Assembly: GCF_000003815.2 (NCBI RefSeq)
Contig: NC_049985.1
Span: 3,430,157-3,494,156, forward strand
Reading direction: 5' to 3'
Length of the DNA stretch: 64,000 nt
From: Branchiostoma floridae
Taxonomy: Eukaryota > Chordata > Leptocardii > Amphioxiformes > Branchiostomatidae
In this document: positions 54,713 to 64,000 of the stretch, piece by piece
Layout of the letters: each line of letters starts with the position of its first letter
How positions within the stretch are numbered: the stretch's first letter is position 1
Position numbers and translations under genes: made by a program
Notes under the pieces: model-generated
The model's database searches: none
Seen by the model: the letters and a program-made list of their open reading frames with translations, nothing else
What the model was told of the DNA's origin: nothing

Positions 54713-56928
54713 GTCTTGTATAGTGTTTGTTGTAAGTGTTCCCTTTCATTTTAGGCCAGATATGACCAATGTGATCTGGTTCAGTTCAGTTTAGTTCATC
54801 CATCAGGTGACATGTCAATTTATTATTTCCGAAGGAAAAATGAAAAACTTCCTGTGCCAATATAACTGACGGATTACCCAGAAAACTGGATGTGCTAGCC
54901 ATAGTTGATGATATCTCTAATCTTCTCCAGGGCTTGCATTAAAAAGACACTCCCTCTCCCACGCGGCCCATTCATCATTATAAATGACACTCCAGGGAAG
55001 GAGATAATCCTTGTGACAGTTACAGCTTGTGACAGCTGACTATCTGGATGTGCTCCATAGCATCACACCTCTTAAATTGAATTTGATTCATCAAATGAGT
55101 CCGCCGTTGTATAGTCGCTCGGAAGTGTGTCATAAAATCTTCAAAGGAAATGGGTATCTATAAAAGCAATAAAACAATGGGGGAGATAGTGGCCATGGGG
55201 ATTTTCAGATTCCCCTTTATGTTATGTGTTATTAAAGAATGCTATTGGGAAAGAAGCTGGAAAGGAACTGTCAGAGGGAAGATTTATGGATTTTTCAAGC
55301 ACATTCATCAACATTTGAAGCAACTTGGTTGGAAAATAAAGTTGGTTTGGCCTGAAGCTTGCTGTAAAGAACGGACAACTGCCCAGCCCTTCAAAATCTC
55401 TAACTTGGACAAATACAGAGAGATACAATCTAATTCCACCATTGGAAGAGGATGGAGTGTTTGCAGTTGTTTTCATTTTGCAGTTGCGATCATTAGGCTA
55501 GGTGGGCAGAAGACAGAACTATCATTTCTGCAGTTTATCGCATTGAAGAGGTCACAGCAGAAACCATGCAATTCGAACCCCCACAAGATTTCCAACATTT
55601 CCAGTGACTGACTACTCTGCTGTGTTAATGAAATCATCATGACAGCACCTTCCTTTGACAGAAACTTTCCATTGTGGACAATTACAACATCGCCTAACTG
55701 AAACAGTCGTGTATTCCCTCGACATCCCAAGCGTCCTTTGACATTAGGAGGTTCTTTTCTCTCCTGAGGATTGGACAGCAAGGTGATAGTTAGCCCCAGG
55801 GATTTGCCAGCCTTGTAAAGCCACCATGATCAGATGAAAGTTGACGGAAATACGGCGAACAGCGTCCCGCGGAGACTACTAAAAAGCACATTAGCGTTCG
55901 CATGCTTCGTTGGCACACCTCTCTGGAGTACGGAAGGAACTTTTAGAGCTGGCCTGATGAGTGTGTGATCTAATGAATCTGACTGCCACAATTAGAAAGA
56001 GAATGAATTTGTGCGGAGCTAATCTTAGAATTTGCTGGCAATGTGTCGGTTCAACTGAAGTGTTTGAATTGAGGACAGTGAACTTAAAGTACTAAGAAGA
56101 TGAAACATAAAATCCCTAAGTTCCAACACCCGTTAGGGTTGTCCCCCTAACTTCAGCTTTGGTTTGAACATGTTTTTGAGGACAGCAACTGCTCGTATGT
56201 GTGAGAGTAGGACATAAACTGTGGATGTTAATCAATGGCCTCCTTACAAAACTGTTAAGCTGCCTGCATGCCATATTCTGTAGAAGATAATCAGCTATTT
56301 TAAATCTACATGTTGAAGTTTTCAATATGTATTCTATCAACACAGATGAGCTTTCATGCTTAAATCTACATGTTTACAGCCTGATAGCACAAATCTATTA
56401 GACTGTGGTATTAAGTGTAGAACGTAATGTAAGTGAAGACTTCTTTTTCTCCTTCTTTCCTCCTGCCTAAAGCTTCTTAAAGAAAAGATTATTGGCAGTT
56501 GGGCATGTGTTGACATCAACACATTGTCAAGTGAGCCATACAAAGTTAACAAAGGGAAATAAGGGAATGACGCTAAGGAACATGAAAAACTGGTTTTGTG
56601 TATGCAAAGGACAGGAGAAGTGAATTTAGTGGGTTAGTTACTCATGTAATTGTCTGTATAAAAGGACGTGTAGGGGTGGCTCAATGCAGCATGGTCCTTG
56701 CCAGTTCAGTTTGAACCTGGAGAGGGACCCTGCCTCTGCCACACCACTCTCTGATGGTCCAAGGGAAGAACTAGAGCCTGTAGCAGTTGTTCCTGCACAC
56801 GATGATGCAATGTTTGGGTATGGTGTATTGTGGGTGTAGTACAAGGGGACTGTCAACCCTGTGTAGGATTGCTTAGCAATGAGCTATGCAATCTGCTTGA
56901 GGAAGAAAAGGAAACAGAAATAATTGGT
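54713..56928. other. noncoding stretch with conserved-looking blocks
   Basis: Blocks at about 54930-55060 (ATCATTATAAATGACACTCC) and 55830-56060 (AACAGCGTCCCGCGGAGACT, GGAGCTAATCTTAG) are non-repetitive and may be conserved noncoding elements. A 153-codon plus-strand frame (55150-55611) overlaps a Harbinger-like right end (AAATAAAGTTGGTTTGGCC, 55338), so I do not accept it as coding. Confidence 0.28.
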
Positions 56929-57048
56929 ATTCTCCGAGCAGAGGTTGGGTTATAGTGATTAGTAGTGGCTGGGATTTTTACTGGCTCGCTCCCGTAAAAT
57001 TTCCGACCACTACTAATCCCCCCGACTCCACCTCTGCTTGGAGAATAC
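56929..57048. mobile_element. 120 bp MITE, CTCCAAGCAGAGG family
   Basis: TATTCTCCGAGCAGAGGTTG (56929) is inverted at CCACCTCTGCTTGGAGAATA (to 57048). TTAGTAGTGGCTGGGATTTT pairs with the opposite arm (CCGACCACTACTAATCC), so the element folds along most of its length. Confidence 0.88.
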
Positions 57049-57835
57049 AGAACTGGGTCAATGGGATATTCCTGTAATAGTCCTATCACAATGCTGTCAT
57101 TGAGCATAATAGGGACAACCATTATGGCACACTGTCATCTATAGCTACACATCCTATGCATATTTTATTCTAAGCTGAGGCCATATCAGATTAATTTCTT
57201 GGTTTTATCTAAGATTTAGGAAAAGAGAACATCACGAAAATAAGATTGGGGTGAAAATATGCAGCTGACTGTGTTCACTCCTTAAAACTGTGTGCACCCC
57301 ACTCTGGCCCAAATACCACAACCAGAATCTGCATAAATTCCTGAAGTGTGATAGATTTCAAAATTTATAATAATAAAAGTCATTGTGGTCACACATGATG
57401 GTCAACGTAGAACATACTTTCCTGTTCATAATATAATGAATTTTTCATCTAAAACCATCTAACTTGGTAATACTCGATATCAAAATAGGAAAAGTGGACT
57501 TTTCAACTAAATCTTGATAGTAATGGCATAATCTCTTACACAATTTTTTTCTTCTTTTTTGGTACATTTTCAAACTGAAGCATTAGAGTGTCACACTTTG
57601 GTTCATCTGATAGAATAGGCGCTTCACTTGACATGTGTATTGCAGGCTTAATTACAAGATTGGAGACGAAATGCAGTGCACCAATTTTTCTTTTGTCACA
57701 TTTGTGTAAGCAGAAAAATTGCACCGTAAACAGCACACACCAGCATTTTCTTGTGTGACAGTAAAATTTACATATTCCCCTGACAGCAATAAAGAGAGGC
57801 ACATTTCGCACCTTATCTGTCATCCGTGTGCTTTG
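57049..57835. other. noncoding stretch with repeat fragments
   Basis: A left-type Harbinger-like end (GGCCATATCAGATTAATTTC, 57179) and the phrase TCAAAATAGGAAAAGTGGAC (57480, also at 50069) occur. A 95-codon minus-strand frame (57536-57823) has no known family. Confidence 0.4.
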
Positions 57836-58215
57836 GTATTCCTCGGACGCTCCAGGATCAATAAAAACTGAAGAATGGCTGTCATCACTGATTCAGAGTC
57901 TTACACTCTAATCTAGGAGGATGACCGACTTTGAAGTCTGAAACCTGTCGCAGCCTCGGAGATTGGTACGCTCGGAACGAGCGGATAGATTATTCCCAGC
58001 GACTGTCCTTTGCTGATCTAGAGGAAGCTCCGGGAATTATCCTCTCTGATGAAATTTTCAACAGCTTCTTGACTAAAGGAGGGGATTAGACGCCTCATCT
58101 TAACAGTTTCTGGAGATGAAAGGGATGTATTTGAATGTCAAGGCGCTTCCACTGCCATCAGCTGAAAAGGAGTAAAGGACAACGCTGAAAGAGAGCATTG
58201 GGATGGCTTATAAGG
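57836..58215. promoter_or_regulatory. conserved-looking noncoding block
   Basis: Non-repetitive and GC-balanced, with CTCTAATCTAGG, GGGGATTAGACGCC (K50-like) and CGCTCGGAACGAGCG, an almost perfect palindrome (57971-57985). The role is inferred from composition only. Confidence 0.25.
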
Positions 58216-58354
58216 ATTAGAATGTAAACTGCTTTTCTTGATTTCAAAGATGGTTCCAGCAAAATTTATTGCTAAAAGTAATGTCCATAGTATTCCATCA
58301 AAATCCTCTAGAAAAGTTCAAAGAAGAAGAATGACAGTAAATGAAAGCCTTATG

Positions 58355-58710
58355 TAGAAATGGCAATCTAGGTAGACAGCACCATTTACTACTTAATGCC
58401 ATGTAAGAGAAAAAGTTACCGAAATGTTAGCCCTAGTTTCATGGCCCTTTTGAAGTGAAATGAAAGAGAATTCTTTTAGTGACTTTCAGATGCAGTGAAA
58501 AGCAGAGAATGAAAACTAAGAGTGGTCTTAACAGCAATCTATGAAAACAGCACCCTTTACTGCTTAATGCCACGTAAGAGAAAAAGTTACAGAATTTCGA
58601 AACATTGAGCCCTAGTTTCATGGTCCTTTTGAAGTGAAATGAAAGAGAATTACTTTAGTGACATTCTGATGCAGTGAAAAGCAGAGAATGAAAAAAAGTG
58701 AAAGAAGTCT
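58355..58710. repeat. two tandem copies of a ~178 bp unit
   Basis: CAGCACCATTTACTACTTAA/CAGCACCCTTTACTGCTTAA, CCCTAGTTTCATGG and GATGCAGTGAAAAGCAGAGA occur at 58377-58510 and 58549-58688, about 93% identical. Confidence 0.93.
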
Positions 58711-58734
58711 TAAAGAAGTATACCTTGTAGCTCA

Positions 58735-58960
58735 GTGAAGAGCTAATCCTTCCCTGGTTGTGACAGGAAAGACAAGATGTGCAGTACTAGTATGTACAGG
58801 TACAGTGTAACACAGCTTTCAGCACCAGGGTCATTGCCCACACAGCAATGTGTAAAAGAAGAAGTGTCTCTGTGCCACAAGCAGTAATGCAACCCTGCTG
58901 CTTGACCATTTGAATCCGATTCTGGGGATGTGTGGGTCTGGTTTGATCCTATGGTCGGCT
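58735..58960. repeat. dispersed repeat shared with 62768-62880
   Basis: AGCTCAGTGAAGAGCT, CTGGTTGTGACAGGAAAGAC and TACAGTGTAAC match AGCTTACTGAAAAGCT, CTGGTTGTGACTGGAAGGAC and TACTGTGTAAC at 62768-62850. A further AGCTCAGTGAAGAGCT is at 59113. The family is not identified. Confidence 0.65.
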
Positions 58961-60440
58961 CAGCTCGGACATGTTGTAAGGGATTGCATTTGACTGTCGG
59001 AGGGGACGTAAAATGAGGGTCTTGCGTTCGAGGTGGTGTCTTGAGTACATAAAACAGCATCATTACTAAGATTGGATACATACTGGCTCTAAGAATACAC
59101 CAATTATATAACAGCTCAGTGAAGAGCTTTTCCTCTTGTTTCTTCTAGAGTTTTTTTCTCCTTGGGTCGATGTTATAGGTCACTTGCAGCTTGCAAAAAT
59201 GCAGAATCCTCTGTGAATAAAGTCTGGTAGGGAGTCAGAATGCTTGTTGATCCTTTGTGATCATGACGCATTAGCAATTCAGGAAGTAAGGTACAGTGAC
59301 TATCATATTGAAGTTTTCATCCCTGCCCTGTTCGTTGTTAATGTCCATCTGTTTTGATTTCACTTTGAATTGTCTAGGAACCAAAGCGATAAATTGGTGT
59401 GGCCTTACATACGCCAGCTTGTTGCCACCCTGATATTTGCTGTGTAGAAAAATATTTGCACATTCATTACACGGGGTAATAAACAAGGCTGTAAGGGTAA
59501 TGTAGGTCACGGCCTTTATTACTACAGTTCAGGGTGGGCAGTTTTTAAGGGTGATAAATGACCCAGAAGTGGGTCAGGAATGGCTTAATATACCGTATTT
59601 TCTGATTTTTGCTGCATGTGTACCAGAATTTCAAGTCTAAAGAAGGACCGTGGAGAGTCCTGACTGAGAGGAGCAAGGGGCCAGTCCCTTCTTTGACAAG
59701 GTTTGAAATCTTTGGTGCTTAGCTTAACACTATGGATACTGTAAATTTCTTTACTTTCATGTTGGTTTTATTTTGCAGGTCAGTAGGAGGGAAAGGGTGT
59801 TTTTTTACAATGCTTTAGACTTGGGTTGAATCATGGTTCTCAGGCATTGAAAGTAGTCATCATACAAGCACAGTGCAGGCAGGCAGGCAGGCAAACCTCA
59901 ACATGACTGTATTCACTCTACACAACTCACTAGACCAAGGCATGAATCTGGTCCTCAAGCTTTGCTTTCATTATACCTTTCCAGGTACTAAGTACCAGGT
60001 ACTTTAAAAATCTGATAACCTGATACAGCAGGTCCATGCCTAGTGTAATACAGTTGCCATTTAGAGTTCACTGCAGAAAAAAAATGCAAAAGTTTCAAGA
60101 TATACAGTAAAGAAACCATGATTACACTGTAGTGTCCAATCTTGTCACTCGTTACGTGAGGGTCACCAGGGGCTGCCTCGGGTGACCGGTCCATATGCTG
60201 GAACATAAGACAACACGGCTGATGGAGAGGGCAAATCTATGGACGACATTCTCCATGCATCCTGATGATCATCTTGCTGACCTGAGTTGATTATGGGCAA
60301 GGATACATTACTTATACAAGTACATTGTACATGATAATGTGACATTGTGTTCTCCCTAAAAACAAGTTGCTGTGGATCAAAGAATGCTTGCAACAGGATG
60401 GAGGAGACTGAGTAGAGGAAAACTTGGATGAAAAGCTTAA
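58961..60440. other. noncoding stretch with repeat fragments
   Basis: A right-type Harbinger-like end followed by TTA (CGATAAATTGGTGTGGCC, 59387) and a GGCA microsatellite (59877-59891) are seen. No gene is recognised. Confidence 0.4.
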
Positions 60441-60560
60441 GGCCACACCTTGCTTCTCTGACATTTTAAAGTGAATTCAAAGCAAGTTTTCATGTTGATC
60501 TTCTAGTTAAGCATTTATTCTTTTGATATCCAGGAAACAACAAACTAAGGTGGTGTGGCC
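60441..60560. mobile_element. short Harbinger-like MITE
   Basis: GGCCACACCTTGC (60441) and CTAAGGTGGTGTGGCC (to 60560) are imperfect inverted ends of the 32590 family, flanked by TAA and TGA. The copy is 120 bp. Confidence 0.65.
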
Positions 60561-60719
60561 TGATATGTTATTTGTGTATTTAGTCCAAATGCAACAATGA
60601 AAGCCTGGTTACTAGTTCTCAGTGCTATCTCTAATACAACACCGTACCCAATGCCCAAGGCACAGTGGATACCCAAGGCACAGTGGATAACAACCTCAGT
60701 TTGTGTACTTCCTAAAGCC

Positions 60720-62060
60720 TGCAAAAGGCTATGGGACTAACTTCACCTACCTTTTTTTTATCTCTACTTCATTCTTGCTACAACTTTGGTAATATCAATA
60801 TTTCATAGTGCTTATCATTCACACAGCTGCATTAGATATGCCTCCAGAGCATACCACCCATAAAATCAAGTTCAACTTACCTAAATGGCAGAACTAAATA
60901 GAAGCTATTGGCTATTGGACTACCTTCACCTACCTTTATTTTGCCCCTACTTATTTTTTGTTATAACCTTTGTTAATCATTTTTCCTAGGCCAATAATGC
61001 TTACCATTTATACTGAGGGCTCAAGAGCATACTACCCATGAAATCAAGTTCAGCTTACCTAAATGGCAGAACTAAATAGATGCTATTGACTATTGGACTA
61101 CCTCCACCTACCTTTATTTTACCTTCACTTAATTCTTGTTGTAACCTTTGTAGCATTTATATTTCAAGCATCATTTTTCCTCAGCCAATAGTGCTTATCA
61201 TTTACACCGAGTCCTCAAGAGCATACCACCCATAAAATCAAGTTCAAGTTGCCTAACGTTACGGATGGCAGAACTTTACAGAGGCCTTCACCTACCTTTA
61301 CTTTTACTCTCCTTAATTCTTTTTATAACCTTTGTAGCATTTATATTTCAAGCATCATTTTTCCTCAGCCAATAGTGCTTATCATTTACACTGAGGCATT
61401 AGATACGAGGCCTCCAGAGCATGCCACCCATAAAATCAAGTTCAACTTACCTAAATGGCAGAACTAAATAGAGGCTATTGGCTATTGGACTACCTTCACC
61501 TACATTTACTCTACCTCTACTTAATTCTTGTTATGACCTTTGTAATATTTATATTTCAAGCATCCTTTTTCCTCAGCCAATAGTGCTTATCATTCACACT
61601 GCCGCATTAGATATGAGGCCTCCAGAGCATGCCACCCACAAAATCAACTAAGTACCTAAATGGCAGAACTAAATAGAAGCTATTGACTATTGGACTACCT
61701 TCACCTACCTTTACTTTGCCTCTACTTAATTCTTGTTGTAACCTTTGTAACATTTATATTTCAAGCATCATTTTTCCTCAGCCAATAGTGCTTATCATTT
61801 ACACTGAGGCCTCAAGAGCATACCACCCATAAAATCAAGTTCAACTTGCATAACGTTACGGATGGCAGAACTTTACAGAGGCCTTCACCTACCTTTACTT
61901 TTTGTCGCCTTAATTCTTGTTGCAACCTTCGTAACATTTCTATTTCAAGCATCATTTTTCCTCAGTCAATAGTGCTTATCATTTACACAGAGTCCTCAAA
62001 AGCATACCACCCATAAAATCAAGTTCAAGTTGCCTAATGTCAGGGAGTGGCAGAACTCAA
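60720..62060. repeat. ~190 bp tandem array, about seven units
   Basis: AATAGTGCTTATCATTTACA, CCACCCATAAAATCAAGTTC, CCTAAATGGCAGAACTAAAT and ACTACCTTCACCTACCTTTA recur with starts near 60805, 60990, 61186, 61370, 61580, 61783 and 61968. Two units (about 61250, 61855) share an ACGTTACGGATGGCAGAACT variant and lack the GCTATTGGACTA part, so a two-unit block was probably duplicated. Confidence 0.94.
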
Positions 62061-62239
62061 TAGAGTGAGCAGTAAGTGTTAATGGTGTCTGCGATGTTGT
62101 CAGCAACATTTGTGAGACGGGTGATGAGCAGGTCCTGCTGTATGGCAGGGAGTGTGATGGGACTTGATGGAGCAGCAACTGGGAGGGTTAGCATGTGTCA
62201 CTGGTGCTGTATAGTACATGTCATCATCTCAGTCTCCGT

Positions 62240-62423
62240 ATGGCCACACCAATTTGATTTGTTGTTTCGTAGATTTTTAAGATTATGCCTAACTGGAAAA
62301 ACGTGATGAAAGAAACTGGTTCTGGTGCAGGAACAATGAGGTTCTGGTGCAGTAACAATGTCACACACCAGGGGGACCAAAACTAACATATGCATGTACC
62401 ATTACAATCCATCAAATTGGGTT
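62240..62423. mobile_element. Harbinger-like MITE, partial
   Basis: GGCCACACCAATTTGATTTG (62241) is a left end after TAT, and TCAAATTGGGTTGGCC (to about 62427) a decayed right end. Between them CACACCAGGGGGACCAAAA matches text at 5752 in the 1.1 kb element, so a fragment of that family is nested or adjoining. Confidence 0.5.
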
Positions 62424-62433
62424 GGCCTCTGTA

Positions 62434-62563
62434 TATTGTCCAAGCAGAGGTTGGATCACGGAGATAGCAGTGGTTGGGATTACAACTGGCTCGCCTCACA
62501 GAAGTGAGCCAGTAAAAATCCTGACCACCACTATCTCCACGACCCAACCTCTGCTTGGAGAAT
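62434..62563. mobile_element. 130 bp MITE with 10 bp flanking duplication
   Basis: ATTGTCCAAGCAGAGGTTGG (62435) is inverted at CCAACCTCTGCTTGGAGAAT (to 62563). GGCCTCTGTA flanks both sides (62424-62433, 62564-62573). A 9-10 bp duplication would suit a Mutator-like element. GATAGCAGTGGTTGGGATTA also pairs with the other arm. Same family as 56929 and 43332. Confidence 0.88.
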
Positions 62564-62573
62564 GGCCTCTGTA

Positions 62574-63257
62574 CGGCTACTTACCCTCCAAGTTGTTCTT
62601 TGTAGCGCTTGAGCAGAAGCGTAGAGAAGGTTAAGATGGTGATAGGAGGCTCTTTGGTCCTGGCTCGGGTCGTGGACAGGCTACCTGCTCATCAATGGAG
62701 TCAGAAAGGTAATTCTCTGGAGCGATCGGGCAGAACTGGAAATGGAAAGGTCTGTCAGTCCAGGTTAGCTTACTGAAAAGCTCATCTTCCTCTGGTTGTG
62801 ACTGGAAGGACAGGTGATATGTGTATGTACTGTGTAACGTCAGCTCTCATAACCTCACAGGGTAACCCTGGTTCCAAAACATCAAAAGAAACTGTACAGT
62901 GAATTTGAATTTAAAGAGATCTACTGATGCATCATCAGATTCACACTTCAGATATGCTAGTATTCAAGATATTCTTTAAAAAACTTTGATAACGTAGTTT
63001 AGATGTCTTAGTGTGCCTGGCAGAATGTATGAGAGTTACTGTTAAATGTACAGTGTCAATATGCTAAGCAAATTCCACTCAATGTTTTTGATATGTACAA
63101 TCAACAGTGAGTTGACCACGGATTGACATAATCCCATTCTGAGGACTGCAGACCTTTTCAAGAGGCGTACAAGATGGTTCAGTGACAACAGATGGGATTT
63201 AAACTCTTAACCCTCTGGTCTTGCAGCAAGGTTACAAACCAATGGTCCATGAACGTT
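62574..63257. other. noncoding stretch with a dispersed repeat
   Basis: Holds the 62768-62880 copy of the repeat at 58735. The rest shows nothing I recognise; GGGATTTAAACTCTTAACCC (63193) faintly resembles a reversed pol III B box. Confidence 0.35.
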
Positions 63258-63258
63258 A

Positions 63259-63478
63259 GGCTAAATAAATTCGATTTGTTAGTTCTTGGTTTTTCCAAAA
63301 TATTCTTGACTGGAAAAACATCATGAATGTCAAGGGAAAAATTGGAAAGAAAGGTTCATGCCTTGATGAGCCTTGTTTTACGCTGTAAATACAGTTACAA
63401 CTGTAACATTGAACCTCCCTATTTCCTGCAATATTTGCTAGATACTACAGGGACCAAGGAAATAAACCAGCATGGCCC
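63259..63478. mobile_element. decayed Harbinger-like MITE
   Basis: TTAGGCTAAATAAATTCGAT and TTGTTAGTTCTTGG (63258-63291) face ACCAAGGAAATAAACCAGCATGGCCC (63451-63476, written here as its two halves ACCAAGGAAATAAACC and AGCATGGCC). The pairing follows the 32590 family with several changes. Confidence 0.5.
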
Positions 63479-63499
63479 CTCATGTAATTCAAACCTCAA

Positions 63500-63735
63500 A
63501 GAATGTTGAGTATGAGATAGAGGCCTTTAAGGAAGGCAGCAAATAAACTTCTTGCGAGTAAAGGAAGTGGATACCCAATGGGAATGAAGAGTTTGAAAAG
63601 TTTGACAAGGAAAGACGGAGGAGCTGATTTCCCCTTGAAGAAAGGCAGTGAATAGACTGCTTGTAAGTCAAGGAAGTCTATACTCACTGGGGATGAAACT
63701 TGAAGACGTTGGCAATGGGAGTCAGAGAACATGAT
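63500..63735. repeat. two tandem copies of a ~125 bp unit
   Basis: GGAAGGCAGCAAATAAACTT/GAAAGGCAGTGAATAGACTG, GTAAAGGAAGTGGATACCCA/GTCAAGGAAGTCTATACTCA and GGGAATGAAGA/GGGGATGAAAC align at 63531 and 63642. Confidence 0.8.
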
Positions 63736-64000
63736 TTCCTTTGAGAAAGCAGAGAAAAGTGCAGTCAGGGTTCTTCAAAGGGCAGCTCATCAGTACTTGG
63801 GCGATCCCGAAAATTGCACGGAAGTCATTACTGTCAAGTGCTCCAGTTTGAGCAGTATGATGACCTTTGCTGAAAGAGAAACCACACTTGAGGGCTGCAT
63901 ACCATAGTTTGTTTGTACTGCATACACCTACATGTGTATGTCAGTCAGTGACTCTGGCAACAGTATAATCAAATACTGGATACTACTACTGTCGGTTCAA

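Noticed and set aside
55150-55611. 153-codon plus-strand open frame
   Set aside because: It crosses a Harbinger-like repeat end and shows no family; composition is like translated noncoding DNA.

Overview
The window reads as intergenic or intronic DNA from an invertebrate deuterostome, most likely a lancelet (Branchiostoma, probably B. floridae). It is AT-rich, has no long open reading frame of a known family, and is packed with short TIR elements, tRNA-derived SINEs and local tandem arrays. Several elements match lancelet repeats I recall: a SINE with a GTTCGATCC B box, GGCCACACCAATTTAATTT-ended MITEs, and a TACCTTTATCCGCAGGGTAACC fold-back. That recall is not a database search. A run of exactly 100 Ns (24256-24355) marks a draft-assembly gap.

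Layout. 1-9 kb: a possible 3' UTR end, a hAT MITE nested in a Harbinger-like MITE, a 5'-truncated LINE remnant, and a 1.1 kb element ending in a CA/CAGA microsatellite. 9-18 kb: a chain of local tandem arrays (units of about 34-190 bp), with a pogo-like MITE inserted at a TA inside one array and a 935 bp mariner-type element with long TIRs. 18-27 kb: a homeodomain/RFX motif cluster, two MITEs, a seven-unit array of about 240 bp units running up to the gap, and duplicated repeats. 27-36 kb: SINE, a GC-rich 1.2 kb element, a 43 bp minisatellite, two convergent poly(A) signals, and weak candidate exons. 36-43 kb: two CpG-rich 2.1 kb elements in inverted orientation around a 2.2 kb spacer. 43-52 kb: MITEs, a SINE with a 13 bp target duplication, a fold-back, further arrays, and diverged monomers upstream of a small spliced-looking ORF. 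52-64 kb: quiet noncoding DNA with conserved-looking blocks, MITEs, and a seven-copy array.

No complete protein-coding gene could be supported. Three short exon candidates (32239-32450 minus, 36399-36448 minus, 51521-51604 plus) are listed at low confidence. The best candidates for something undescribed are the inverted pair of 2.1 kb elements, whose outer arms are about 99% identical while their inner arms are about 90% identical, and the unusually high density of independent local tandem arrays. All coordinates of arrays and elements without a target-site duplication are approximate, and identities were estimated by eye.
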